64,000 nt of DNA, taken from NCBI GenBank assembly GCA_024349245.1, contig JALDNG010000008.1, forward strand, positions 6,923,501-6,987,500. Direction: 5' to 3'. Under the pieces are notes generated by a model. The model made no database searches and was not told where the DNA came from. It saw only the letters and a list, made by a program, of their open reading frames with translations. The position numbers and the translations under genes were made by a program. This document shows, piece by piece, positions 49,501-62,103 of the stretch (its first letter is position 1; each line of letters starts with the position of its first letter). The DNA is from Neodontobutis hainanensis. Lineage: Eukaryota; Chordata; Actinopteri; Gobiiformes; Odontobutidae.

Positions 49501-49610
49501 CACCAGCTTGGCTGGAAGGATGCTGCGCTGAGCCCCAGAATCAACCAGCAGCCGTCGGCCAGACAAAGCGTCAGTGATGAATAACAGCTTGCAGTCACGG
49601 CCAGCACTCA
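46513..49610 (-). pseudogene. pol: gypsy pol: protease, RT, RNase H, integrase (frameshifted)
   Basis: The main open pieces on the - strand are 48427-49610 (protease LLVDSGAQRS; RT with FSKVDLVRGYHQV, FEFLRMPFGL and the YLDDIL active site), 47369-48589 (RT tail, RNase H TTDASDYAVGA and YSTFDRELL, integrase zinc-finger HPG..C..C), 46710-47303 (integrase core SSDRGPQFTS, YNPQSNGLCER) and 46513-47082 (integrase C-terminus, PYDGPFRVL). They lie in different frames, and a further pair of compensating shifts lies near 48500. The sequence signatures are intact apart from these single-base shifts. No restored protein is given. Confidence 0.92.
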
Positions 49611-49616
49611 TAGCTG

Positions 49617-50396
49617 CTAATGAGTGCCGGCCCTGGCTTTTCCCTGGGCTCCAAAACTGCAGGGCTGACGACACTGTTTGGCCTTGGCCCCAAACCTTGA
49701 ATGGTAATAACACCAGCAGTCCTCCCGCTGCCGGCGGGCTGTTACAGCAGCTGCGGCACTCGGTTCGTTCACCGGGGGCGGAATTGGGGCAGACGTGGGC
49801 TGAGGGGGCAACAGCGCATGAACAAACTGCTGCCGGTTGGCAAGGAATATCCTGTCTGCCTCCACAGCCAGCGCCCGGTAGTCCTTGGAGGAAAGGAGGG
49901 GGGAACTGGCCAGTGCGGTGCGTCACGGGGGCGGAAGCTGCCGCAGGAAAACGTGAGCAAATAGGAAAGCTGGATCCGCTGCTCCCAACACAGTCAGCAT
50001 CCTCTCCATTAACTCTGACGGCTTGTTATCACCAAGGCCATTTAGAGAAAGCAGGCGGTCTGCCTTCTCCAGTTCTGACAGTTCAAAAAGGCGCAACAGG
50101 AAAGCTTTAAGTGCATCGTACTTTCCGTCCGTCGGAGGAGCCTCCAATAGCGCCATAGCTCTGGCTGTCGTCGAGGCGTCCAAAGCCGTTACTACGTGAA
50201 AATACTTAGTAACGTCTTGTGTAATTCCTCTTAGCTGGAACTGGGCCTCGATGTGCTTAAACCACGCTTGAGGATTGTTCTGCCAAAAGTCCGGCAATTT
50301 GATGGTGGCAGCGTAGATTGCGCCGACGTTAACCGCGCCGCTAGCAGCGGCGGGCGCCGCCACGGCATCATTATCACCACCGCCGTTGTGTGACAT
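49617..50396 (-). pseudogene. gag: gypsy gag with an in-frame stop
   Basis: The start ATG at 50396-50394 (MSHNGGGDN) follows the primer-binding site. The frame reads KLPDFWQNNPQAWFKHIEAQ, a typical fish gypsy capsid motif, and is stopped by TGA at 49925-49923. The same frame continues with a capsid-like stretch (ANRQQFVHAL) and a C-terminal Cys/His motif (CYYHSRFGAKAKQC), ending at 49617. The TGA follows CCG and could derive from CGA by CpG decay. Confidence 0.85.
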
Positions 50397-50412
50397 AATT
50401 CCACTTATCCAA

Positions 50413-50430
50413 CTCACGTCGGGGTCACCA
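50413..50430 (-). other. retroelement primer-binding site
   Basis: On the - strand TGGTGACCCCGACGTGAG begins one base after the CA end of the 5' LTR, starting with TGG as expected for pairing with a tRNA 3' CCA end. I could not assign the tRNA with confidence. Confidence 0.7.
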
Positions 50431-50431
50431 A

Positions 50432-50533
50432 TGTGGGGTGTGTAAAGTGATGAGACTGGAGACGGAGGTGAGTCGAGTCGTCTTTACTAAACACTCCAAC
50501 AAAACACACAATCGTGCAAGCGAGAACAACTGT
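50432..50533 (-). repeat. 5' LTR, truncated to 102 bp
   Basis: This is the inner (3') 102 bp of the LTR next to the primer-binding site. The outer roughly 118 bp, including the expected outer TG end, are missing. The break is at ...AACTGT, where TGT is shared with the start of the duplicated host segment. Confidence 0.88.
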
Positions 50534-51076
50534 TTGGAGCAACATGCTTTTCAGATGAAAGTTTTAGTAAGCTGTCAAATGGCCCAGGAAATGTCTTCCA
50601 CTCATGAAATAATAATGCCTGGGTTTAGCTACATCATGAAGTGAAGTGCTTCTTAAAAAATGCATAAAGTAAATTACTCAAGCAAGAATTATACTAATAA
50701 AGCACAACAAAGTGTGATGGGTTATAATAATGAAGGCAAAACCGCTGGCTTCAACAAACGTGGAGAAGATTGACACTATTTATTCTTTGAAGGAACCAAC
50801 ATATTTTCCTGATGACATTCACTAGGTTAAGAATCTTCATTCATCGGATTTAAACCCAGCAAGGCACACAGTCCGTAGAGAATGGAGTTGTCACATGCTG
50901 CCTCGACACATTAAAATCCTCCTGACAGCCTGCCCCCCTCCAGTCAGCAAAACGAGGAGAACCGCTTTTAAAAACAAATTGTGCAACCAATATGTTGGTG
51001 CTTTAAAAGCGCTAAAAACATGTACCACACAGAAATGAAGGCAAACAGGAGATGCTTTTCTGATACTGAAAAATAC
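50531..51076. repeat. host-sequence duplicate, right copy (546 bp)
   Basis: Direct-repeat partner of 45655-46199. It continues into ACAACTGCAG intron sequence, which looks like the unoccupied target site, while the left copy runs into the LTR. Confidence 0.95.
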
Positions 51077-52140
51077 ACAACTGCAGATTAAACAAATTCT
51101 AATGAGCTATGAGGATTCATTTTTTCACAGCCATTTCTCCAATAATGTAAAAATAGTTATTTTTTTATTATGAGCTTACTTGTAATAAGGGGTAAAATAT
51201 TAACTGCTTTTGTGGTGACTTTGATTAAAAAAAAGGATGTACATTGCAGTTTGTGTGTTGTAGATGGTGTCCCGTGGGCCCTTGGGCACAGAGAGCTCCA
51301 CCATCCAGCAACAGGTTACGCTCCCTGCCTGCTCTCATGTCCATCAGCTGTGTTAAGCCTCAAACCTCTTTTCTTCTTCTGGACCGCAGCAGAGAATGAA
51401 ACTACACCACAGTTACGTGCACATACAGGGAGTGACAGCAGACAGTCGCACCCACTATTGTTTAAACGTCTGAGCCTATAAGCATGTTAAAGCACTGTAT
51501 AGCTTTTTCTGTGGCCGCTGGTACCTCAGCTGCTCGTCTTGGCCCACAGATTTTGACAGACGGCCTTGATGGGAGAGTGATCCAGCGCCATCAGCAAAAG
51601 CAAGAGGAACGGGGAGCAATATATGTGTCGATCAATGTCAGGACAGATACCGAGCTTGGCATTTGCATGATGGAAAGCTGTGTCAATTCATCAGGCACTA
51701 AAAGGAGCCAGGGCATTTTTCAAAGTTGCATTTAAAAAAGGGCCAAAATGGCCTGGCAGAGAAGAAAGTACTCAGCTGGAACAGTTTATCAGAGGGAATG
51801 TTTTCTGTGACAGGTAGCGAGGACATTGTCAGATGTAGCTGTTAGATCAATGACAGACGTCAGGCCTTGGGTAGGTATTTGTTTAAATTACAGTTCAGCC
51901 AGAGGCTCATTACATACAGCTCACCAATGGAGGAAACACAAAAGCATAATTTAAGGCAATCATCTCTTCCACAGCCGTTTGCTGTAAGCCTGTCGCTGGC
52001 ATGGATGACAGCGGTGTCAGGGCGGGACAAACGCAGTGAGCTGATTGCTGGTTCAGTCTCAGGACAGGTGAAACTACTGCTCAGAGAACCAAAAGCTGGA
52101 AGATGACAAGTTGAAGGCAAAAAACGAAGATACAGCTTTG

Positions 52141-52209
52141 TTTAAAAAGCACTTTGAGTTATCCAGTGTATGAATTGTGCTATATAAATAAAATTGCCTT
52201 GCCTTGCCT
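52141..52209 (+). repeat. 3' tail of a dispersed retroelement (SINE/LINE type)
   Basis: The sequence GCACTTTGAGTTATCC followed by GTGCTATATAAATAAA and a short CCTTG tandem tail resembles the common 3' end of fish retroposons. Only this tail is present. Confidence 0.45.
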
Positions 52210-55200
52210 AAAATGCATCCATTGAGCAAAAGGCAAAATAGTTTGACGTAATTGGAATGCTCCAACATGACTGCCAAGTAAACATTAACACAACATGCAA
52301 ATTAAAAACCAAATAGTGGTGCCTGACAGGGTGTTGGTTTGTGAATGAACATCCAGCAGTTTTCACTTGGGATTACAGACCCCCACAAACTGATTGAAAA
52401 ACAATAGCCTGTGTCAGAATTAATGAGGAAATGAGGATATAGCTTGTACAGCCAAATGACTGACTGCAACACAAAGAGCTGGCTCACTCACCCTCCTACA
52501 CAAACACTACTGCTGAGCTTTAAAAAAGCAACTGTTAATCATTGACAGTCAACATTTAGTGAGCGTACTGTGCTGCGAGTCTGTGCACAAATAATTGTTA
52601 CCGAGTTCAAAGTCTGCCACAGCTGGCCTTATTTGTAATCGACAGGCTTTATTTGGAGTAATGGCACCGCAGAGTAAACCAGCCTTCCTTGTCAAAAGCT
52701 AATATAATGGGCTGATAAGGCAGACCATTAGTACTGTCCGAGGAACGACGAAACCATGAAAGATTGCCCGAGAGTAGATTCAGTCAGGCTTACACACCAT
52801 AAACAGGCAGACAGTTATTTCCCTAAGCTCAGTGCCTGCTTGTGTAGTCAAAACGTGTGTCCTTAAAGCAGTGAGGGGACGGCACATTGGATAATTAAAA
52901 AGTCTGTCTTAATAATTATTCAGTCTCCACTACAGTCTGACACAGCACATCTTGTGGTTACTGGGACGCCGGGAATGAGCGACAGGAATTTTGGGGTGTC
53001 CACAGTCACACCCTCATCATTCACTGAGTCTTTCAAATCTCGCGCCTCCCCTCACCCACTGGGGGCGTGTCAGGGGCAAAGGCGGGCACTTCGAGGGCTG
53101 CTCCAATTCTCTCTCCAGGCCTGTTGATTGTAAAAGCCCGGGAGCACCCCCCACACACACACACACACCCTCCACCTTTGTCGCCGATCGCCATACAATG
53201 GGGAGCGAATCCCGTCTCCTGGCAACCAATCCCTCGGAGAAGGTTGCCGGGGTGCGCCAAGAGACAGCGGGAGGGAAAGAAAGAGAAAGGAGGTAGATAG
53301 ACGGGGAAAGAAGAGCCGGGAAGATTGAGTAGGTAGTAACAGAATGGACACTGGTGAAAAGGAAAGTCACGTTACTCACTGTTGAGAATGAGAAGTGGCT
53401 GGTCTTAAAAAAGGTCTAAAGCTGGAGCTAACAATGGTACAGGTCGGCTCCCAATCATTTTTGCCAATTAAAATGAGTATTTCAAAAGCTGGCAGCTTCC
53501 AGAAGTGACAATTACTTTTTTGTTCGGGAGCATTACATTCGACACACTTTGAAGATTTTATTGGTCGAGAGAAATTGTTAATGCAGCACTGCTAATCTTA
53601 TCTAATGAATAATTGGTTTAGCTCACTCCATACAATATGACAAGGTATTATGACCACAGTAACTCCTATAGCAAGTTGTATATAATACACTAAAAAAATA
53701 AATAAAAGATCCACAGTGATTAGGCATGTTTTATTGACAGTATATTGTCATCCTTCAGTCAGAATTCCTCAATAATCAAAAACAGAAAAGAATTAGAAAA
53801 GCTGCCTACACACTGTATTTTTGACATGTTGCCTACTTAACATGCACATGCCATTATTCTGTAGCGAGGCAGGTCTGTTTGAGAGATCAGCCATAAACCG
53901 CCAACACCACAAAGCAGTTTGACGATCCGACCTGTTGTGACCCTGGTGCCGGCCAAGCTACAGACCTTCAGAGACACGTGGGCCGAGCGGGAGCCATTGT
54001 AGATTAGAGGCCTTGCTCAATGACCTTTGACCTGAAAGAGCCTCCTTGGGAGTAAAATCTAAAAAGCCAAGTCTTACTGTTGGGGAGGGGCTGGGGCTAC
54101 AGACAGCAGCTATTTTAGGCTCACGACTCAAGTAGCAAGGCATCAACAACAACAAGATAAGACTCGGCGGAGGTGAATGACATCTCACTGGGATTTATTT
54201 CAGTTTACCGTTTGGGAGATTTGCATATTCTTCATGCAATTAGCTTGGCAATCGGGGCACTGTGAGCTCCAGCATTTTAGGTGGGGTATTTAAGTCATGC
54301 TTAAACTAATTCAATAAAGAGGCAGATGCTCAATGTGCGTCCTTGAACAGCAAATTGTAATATATTTGCATTTGATCTAGTTTGAATTTATACACAACCT
54401 TGGAAAGAAAGTACTGTTTTCATCCAAGTAAACCAAATAATGAAAAAACAATCTGACAATCTGTGACAGAGCTTTTGAAGAGTGTGGTACATTTTCCTGG
54501 ACTGGCGGTGATGATGGTGGAATAAACAGTGATTCATTATGATAAAATGACAGGCTGGGGACTTTGGAATCAACAAATTAAAACGGCACAGACGCTCTTC
54601 CCATCGTAAACATGCAAGTCCATCCCTTGTGACCGCACTGAAGAACATCAATTATTTTTGGGCACTGCGGAGAATAACCTCATAACATGGTTCCTGCTCA
54701 AAATTTTATTTTATAAAATAAAAAGGAGACCGCCTCATCCTCGCCCCAGTGCCCCTGCTGGTACTATTCAATTTGAGGCAACATGGGCTTCCCGGAGAGA
54801 GCCAGAGGAGTTTGGTTTATTCAGTGTAGCACAGAGCTGGGGCTGTTGAACCATGGTGATTGTGCTGTAATACAGCCTGAAAGCTCCACTTGCTACACAG
54901 CACTGCTCTCCAATTCCCAGTGTGTCTGACCTGAAGGCTGTTTTGACATAATTGAGCATTAAACGATGAAGGGGTGACGAATGATGGGCATTTACTGTGC
55001 CGCCTGGGCTTTTGACAGATTTCAGACAAGCCCACAAGGGATGTATTTATGCAACTGTTGATGTGAACATCCACAGTGCTCAATGGTTACAATAAACATG
55101 ACAATAGTACAGACACAAATACTGATTTGAATCATCCCATCAAGAAAGTTGGCATTTACTAAAAGTTCAGAAATCCGCAGATGTAAGATTTTTTTATTTG

Positions 55201-55451
55201 CCCAGATTAGATTAGAATGGGCCCATCTCGGTGATGAATGCTATGATTATCGGAGTGAATACAGATATGAAGAAAGAATAGTGGAATTAAAGGGCAACGC
55301 TAAATTAGCTTGTTTTATTAATGGTCAGGAGATTATCCTCATTTTGCCCTCTCATGTTAGGGCTTTGAGAATTGTACACTTTATTTATAGACTTCATTAT
55401 CATTTTACAAGGTGTGGACGGTGGATTTAAGCAGCAGCTGCTCATCAAAAC

Positions 55452-55453
<2 letters not shown>

Positions 55454-55524
<71 letters not shown>

Positions 55525-55526
55525 AC
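55454..55526. repeat. CA microsatellite
   Basis: More than 30 CA units with a single G and a single T interruption (near 55491 and 55520). Open frames crossing it (poly His-Thr on +, poly Cys-Val on -) are artefacts. Confidence 0.96.
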
Positions 55527-57077
55527 AATCTATCTGAAGCACCCTGAGGAGTCAGATAAGAGTCTCCCAGAACTACGGAGACGCCAAACGGCTGGCGTCC
55601 TTCAGGATCTGCTGAAGTTGAGGGACACAGTGAGCCTGTGACAGAGAGGAGGGGTACAGCTGATTGGAAATACGCTATAGCAGAGGCAGGACACTGATAG
55701 TGAGCAGATAACATCATGAGAAACAAACAGCAAATGTGCCAATACAGCCATCTGTGGAGGATATTAAAAAGGAAATGACAGACAAGCATAAAAGCTGATG
55801 GTGCATTATAATGATAGATTTACTGATTTTAAATTCCTGCAGAAGCAGTAGAATAGTCAGTCTCAACAATATATATACTTTGTAGGAAGAGGATATTTTT
55901 CAAAATCTACAGTTCATTTAGCTTTAACTTTTATAATTGCCAGTAGCCCTCCAAGTAGTCTTGGGTCCATTTACATATTTAAATTCTTTAAAAGAGTATT
56001 GGGGAAACCCACAGAAATTTGGCATCAACCAAAGCCACATGTCTCTGTGGGGCGGCCGTCTCCTGACACGGGAGTTTCTCTGCTCCGAGTGAGAGCCAGC
56101 CATGTCGCTGACTCTCCTATCCCCCAACCCCCAAAACAAATAGACTGTCTGATACAGAGCAGACCCCTGCCGGCGCCCCAGTCCAGCCTTTGTCCAGGCC
56201 CCAGGGCATACCGCCAACTGTGATCAGGAGGCAGCGTCGCTGATCAAACATTGGGCCACAAGAGCACAACTTCATTCAGACATTCAGAGACACAAGGGTC
56301 TCAGCTGCAGAGTAGGATGTGTTGCACAATAAAAAGACATGATACACAATAAGTCACAGGCACATTCTCACTGCAGGGAAGAGAGAAGATGGAAACTGAG
56401 GCAACCAACGGTTTCCCAGGCAGGGGCTTTATTATGTCAGAAATGAACACATAAGTGAGTCGGCTTAGAGCAACAGAGCGTGAATCTGGTCCCCTGAAAC
56501 ACACTGCTAAATTAGGGCTTAATACCTTTTGTGGAGCTTTGAACAATTATAGTTTTCAGCCACATTAGTAGGGCATTTTCAACAGTTAGACTTCTTAGAA
56601 CAAGAGGAATTTTACTTTTCTGGAATGTCAAAAACTCAAATGTTTTAATGCTGCTTGTATTTTGCAAATCCACATTTCTCAGTCCTTCATCCCACCCTAT
56701 TAGTAAGTACATCCTTATGCACTTGAAATTAAATATTACAATAGGCAAAAAAGGCATTTAAGGACGTTGTGTGTAACTTGAATAAAATCCAATCCACACT
56801 AAAGTATGTCAAGTCAACAGCCAAGGTAAAGAGTGTGCTGGATCATGGCCAGACAGCTAAAGGGATTACAGAGTGAGTACAGGCTGCAGACAGTTCAGAG
56901 GTAAGGAGTACATACTAAGAATCCAGGCACAAGTGCCTCCCTGAGAATTCCTGGGTTCTGCCCTCGCTTCTTCAGATGAAGCAATGCCTGTTTTGAAACT
57001 TGAAGTCGATACTGAGTTAATTTGACTCCGCCAGATAGAACTGCTCACAGAACATGTTCTGTTTCACAGTACAGTAA

Positions 57078-58120
57078 TATGTAAAAGTTTGGGAACCCCT
57101 CTGAGATTGTGTAATATTTTACTCTGTCTTTAACAAAAAAGATCACACTGGTATGTCATTATTTTTCTTGTGACATCTGGGTGCTAAGGTGTTTTCCAAA
57201 CCAAGATTTTAAGTATAGCATTATTTAGGTGTATGAAATTAAAAGAAATGTGAAAAAATGGGCACCCTTATAAGATTGCTGATTTGTATGCATCTAACTG
57301 CTCAATACGGCAACACAAAACTTAGTTTTGTTAGTTTGTCAAGTCTTGAACCTCATAAAAACAGAGGCATCCAATCATGCAACTGGGTATTTAAAGTGGT
57401 TTGTTTGGTATGGTCAAAAGTTGTGGCAATATAGGCTCCTCAAAGCAACTCTCAAATGATCTAAAAACAAAGATTGTTCAACACAATAATTTAGGGAAAG
57501 TCAACAAAAAGTTATCTCAGAGGTTTCAGTTGTCAGGGTCCAGAAAAATACTGGAGAGACACAGGCGAAGGATGGTGAGAATGGTTAAAAACAACCTCCA
57601 AAGACCTAAGAAGATTATCTTGCTGCTGATGGTGAAAGCCACAAAGAGAGTCACTTGAAGTAAATAGTGCTATGCATGGCAAAAGAACAACACAGCATTC
57701 CATGAAAAACACTTACTGCCTACTTTCAAATTTGGTGGAGGTTCCATCATGCTGTGGGGCTCAAAATCCACAAAGGCATTCATTCAGAAGTATATTGTTA
57801 TGAACGGGCCATCACAGTCAAAGACTTGAATTTTATTGAAAATCTATGGAATCATGCAGGCTGTCCATGCTCGAAAGCCATCAAATCTGACTAAACTGGA
57901 GAGATTTTGTAAGGAGTGGTCAAAAATACATCCATCTAGAATTCAGACACTTGTCAGAGACTATAGGAGTCATTTTTGCAAAAGGAGGCACAACTAAATA
58001 TTGTAATGATTGTTCTGTTGGGATGCCCATATTTATGCATCTGTCTTTTTTATTGTAATTCATATTTTGTGTTAACAGAATGAACCTCATTTCACTTCTG
58101 AAATATTGCTGCATTCATAA
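57078..58120 (+). mobile_element. degraded Tc1-like (Tc1/mariner) transposon
   Basis: The left end GTAAAAGTTTGGGAACCCC resembles the terminal repeat of a fish Tc1-type family, and a GGGATGCCCATATTTATGCA segment near 58020 resembles the other end. Inside, the + strand has transposase-like pieces: IGSSKQLSNDLK-like sequence near 57430, FGGGSIMLWG near 57730, and a C-terminal segment RKPSNLTKLERFCKEWSKI near 57870. Stops, frame changes and a large internal deletion remove the catalytic core, so it is inactive. Confidence 0.75.
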
Positions 58121-61100
58121 TGTATCCATCTACCCCAAGACTTGTTTTAGCCAATCATAGCAACAATTCATTTGACAAAACCAAAGTGCAGCTGATATGA
58201 AGAAACAACAAACCACTGCTACAGTTAACAGTTTTACACAGTGAATCTGCAAATAAAAGGAACCTTAACTAACACTAAATTGGTAAATGAAACAAGAACG
58301 TTGGACGGTAAAAAGAGTGTGTATGAAAGACTACAAGATTAAGCATGTGCAAAAGTCAGTAAGAAGAAGAGCACAAACATCTTTTCCTTCCAGACAACTC
58401 TTTATTGTAACATTTTTTCACGTTACTGAAAGACGTTAGCATCAACGCTAACGTCCTTCAGCGTAGCCATGTTGAAAACAAAGAGGACGTTTGTTAGACT
58501 TAAATGTAAAACCTTCCTGTTTATGCTGCCACATTATTGGTCACAAGAAGCTGGTGAGCCCATGGTTTGACTGAAGTGGTTGGCTTGGCATGATACAAGA
58601 TGTATTTACCAGAGATTGGAAACTCTCAAAACTTGTGAGAATTTAGCTGCAGGGCAACGTTAATACTGAGTGTAGTATAGGATTCAGTTGCCTTGGTTAC
58701 AACTTAAGTTTCCATCTTATGTATAAAACAAAGGTGCCTGCAGATGAGACTTTTCCACTGTACCGTGCATTACAGGAGCGAGCTGGATTAGACTGTAGTC
58801 TGTCTTGCTCATGCCGTTCAGGGTTCTGTTCTAAATTTAGGTGCACTGCCTGTAGGACATAACATATTGGTGGTCTCCTGGACTTAAAATACAGTTGTAT
58901 ATATGTTATGCCTTGAGTACACTGTCACAGGCTACAGCACAGTATTTTGAAAAGATATCCAATAGCTGCTGAAAGCCCCCATCCCCCGAGGAGAGAGGCA
59001 AACGGTCTATTGACAATGTACTTTGTAATAACTGCTAAAACATCAATTTCTTTTTAAATGCTTTTTTAACAACGTTTCAGTACAAAGCCTCTCATCCTGT
59101 CCACAGCCCTCTACTAAGCACAGTGTAACAACACAGACAGACCTTCCTGTCCTCTACACTACAGCAGGACATCCAGATAAGACTGCTGCTAAAAGATAAC
59201 AAGATGGATAATCCTTTTCCTTTCCACCCCTTCTCTTTGCACAGACAGACAGGTCTGATGTTAATAGGCTGGAGTCTCTTGTTGCTCTCAGCTTCTCAGA
59301 GGCAGGTGTAGAGAGAGCACCTGAGTGTGGAGCCCTGCAGGAAGCCACAGGCAAACGCTGTCACTAGTTGTTAGAGTTTAACAGAGGCCGCCTCCAGCGC
59401 AGACACACTCTCATCCTGGACAAGCGTAGAAGGCTTAAAAAAACCACTCCTGTTTACATGCTACACTACTGACAGTGATTTGAAAAGTGAGTGTTAAAAA
59501 TAAATCCACAGTGGGTTAGACCACCACCAGCCCAAAAGATACAAGGCTGCTGTTATTTTAATAACATCATATTGTGACATAGTGTAACCCACTTACATTT
59601 GAGGAATTGTGTGCAGCTCCTCAACAAGTGAATGGTTATTTTGACTCAAAAAGTCCTAGATCCCAAACAGCTGTAACATTACAGTAGCAGATAACGCCCA
59701 GTGGCAGACTGGACACACATGCATTTGGACAGATTAAGCACAGTGTGCATCAGCATATGCTGGCCCCATATCAAACTGGACCTCAGACCATGAAATTACC
59801 ACTGAATCAAAGGGCAGTAGCTGTGCCATTTTGTAACCGAGCATAATAGAGCAGTAAACTTTTGCACTAATCCCAGCAATATCCTGCTTATTTTAAATAA
59901 AGCACAGACCCTGCTCTAATCTTAAAATAACCTTCTGCTAAGACAAGGTCATCCCACTGCTGGAGGTTAAGTGGAGGCAAGAGTTTTTACCAGATACCTG
60001 CCATACAAGTTGATGGCTCTTAATGGTTTAGACCTTGACTGGTGCAGAAAAGACTGTAGTACAGTGAGCATAACCTCACCTGAAAGCATTCTGTCCTTTC
60101 TTTCCAAGCTCATCTATCTAAAAGGGCACATATAAGTCAACAAGCATTTGTCCACGTCTTCAAAGCTCCTGGGACACACAGCCATGTGTCCGTGATATAA
60201 TGGTGATTCAGTCATTAATCATTGGCTCAATAATCTGATCTACTACTGCAGCTGTTGACTTGTACTACAGTTGGAGCTGATAACTCATGTCTCTGCACTG
60301 ATTTTATTTTACTTCATTACCTTACACTTGAGGATACAGAGTTTGATGTTACGGCTGCCAATGTGACTGGAAAAGAGTAGAGGTTTATTCTTCTCTCTCA
60401 AATTATTGGCCAGAGAAGGCAGCCCATCGGGCAGCTCTGCGTGTGCACATGAATAATACATAGCCCCATTAAGACACTTTACAGCTGTTTTTTCTGGAAC
60501 TTAGCAGTGAGAAGTACAGCCAAGCTGGCCCTTTGTGCCTGCTTATTAATACAGCAGCACTCGAGATTAAGGTTGGTGGTAATGTGCGTTCGAACCATCA
60601 TAAAGCAGACAGCCACAGAGCTATTTTCAGAGCAATCTCATCTCTCTGGAGGCCAACTGGGCCAGCTGCCGATTTCCTCACATGGTGGCGAGGTGCACTA
60701 CAGTAATTAAATGTCTGTTATGGCTAGCTGACCTTGGTGTGGTTAGGGCGCTGATCCTTCTCTATGCCCAGCTAACAGATGCACTGCTCATCTTACTGAT
60801 AGATCCAACAACGCATCCACAAATGTAGAAAGAACAGGGATACCACAGGAGGCTGAGCACAAGATCATCATAAAAACCTGGCTGTTAAACAGAGAATAAA
60901 TGTACAGCACAAGTGAAGAGAAAATGCAATATTCATTTGCCCTAAATCAAAACACTTTGCTTTGGTGTTTTGTGGGGGTGGGCAGCACTTCTGAACTACT
61001 TCACAGTATAATGAAGGCATCAACAAAAACACAATGCCTCAAAAATAAACATAACCATGAATAACCTTCCGTCTAATTAGTTCACAACAAGAAAACTTAC

Positions 61101-62103
61101 CATTAAAATCATTGTGAAGGAGTGAGCTGTTAGTAAACTCATTCAGTTTTGGTTGGGTGTGGGGTGTCCCTAATAAACTGTGTGCATCTTTACTACAATG
61201 ACCCCATGGGAATGCTGCATCCAATCTAATCTCATGTAATGCTCCGTTATGAAACAAAGTGTTTCCTCGCCTCAACACTGCTTAAGGAGATATGTGACAA
61301 CTTTACAAAGCCACACACTGCACTGTGAGACATAAGAAAAGAATTTTGACACAAGCTTCTGGGATTTCATTAACATCAAATTGCAAAGGTTTCAAACGCA
61401 GTATGAATATAAAGCAGAGCATGTCAAATTAAATGACATGTTCTGGCCCCATTTTTCTTTTGTATCAAACTCGTGTAACAGTTCTGACAAAACAAATTCG
61501 CTCCAGGTGATCAGTGTCATTTGTATATATAATAATTAAAACAATCATGCCTTTGTAAAATGTTAAGAACAGCGTGTTGTGAATGACAACAGCCTTGTTC
61601 CCGAACAAACCCCTTTTCTACGGACAGGAGTTATTAACATATTGTATAATTTGACATAATGATTTAACAGCCCCACAAAGTCTATCTTGAATACAGCACA
61701 CTGCGGGGAACAAAAGCACGTGGGACAGACGGGAGAAGAGGCTTTCACAAACATTTATTTGCCTTTTTCACCTAACCTGCAGAAGATATTGTGTAATGTT
61801 TTTCAATGAGATAGAGGTGCTAAAAATGACTCCAACAGCTGTTCATCCCCCACTTCTCCTTCCAAACTCACCCCACCTTCTGCTTATGGTTGCCAATTTT
61901 CTGAGCCATAATATTTTTAAGATTAGACACACAATTAACTCTGTAAATGTTCTTAGCGGAGAGCAGTGGATTACTGCAAGAGGAAAAATACACTCATCTT
62001 TTCACAGCACAGACTAATGGGAGACAATGGATCCAATTAGCTGGCAGTAATATAGCATCTGATTTACAATCACTAGCAACTGGAACAGGAATTTCTGATT
62101 TGA
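58121..62103. other. non-coding sequence, no gene recognised
   Basis: AT-rich sequence on both strands with no supported exon, RNA gene or repeat that I can name. It is probably cxadr intron 1 or upstream flank. Confidence 0.5.

Larger units (their letters stand above)
46205..50533 (-). mobile_element. Ty3/gypsy LTR retrotransposon, 5' LTR truncated
   Basis: A minus-strand element with a full 3' LTR (46205-46424), a polypurine tract, pol and gag regions, a primer-binding site and a shortened 5' LTR (50432-50533). Domain order on the - strand is Gag, zinc-knuckle-like, protease, reverse transcriptase, RNase H, integrase: the Ty3/gypsy (Metaviridae) order. There is no envelope-like gene. The shared part of the two LTRs is about 98% identical, so insertion was recent. 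Yet gag has an in-frame stop and pol several frameshifts, so the copy as sequenced is not autonomous. It lies in cxadr intron 1 in the gene's own orientation. Confidence 0.93.
51077..57077. other. cxadr intron 1 or 5' flank, no gene recognised
   Basis: No coding exon is supported. It contains a retroelement tail (52141-52209), a CpG- and C-rich patch at about 52990-53300 with a short CA run, and a CA microsatellite (55454-55526). The patch at 53 kb could be regulatory but has no recognisable cxadr signal-peptide exon on the - strand. Confidence 0.5.

Noticed and set aside
53017..53379. 120-codon minus-strand open frame near 53 kb as the cxadr signal-peptide exon
   Set aside because: It lacks an ATG-led hydrophobic leader ending in one G at a donor; the frame crosses a CA repeat.
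55305..55641. Open frames with poly-(His-Thr) or poly-(Cys-Val)
   Set aside because: Produced by translating the CA microsatellite.
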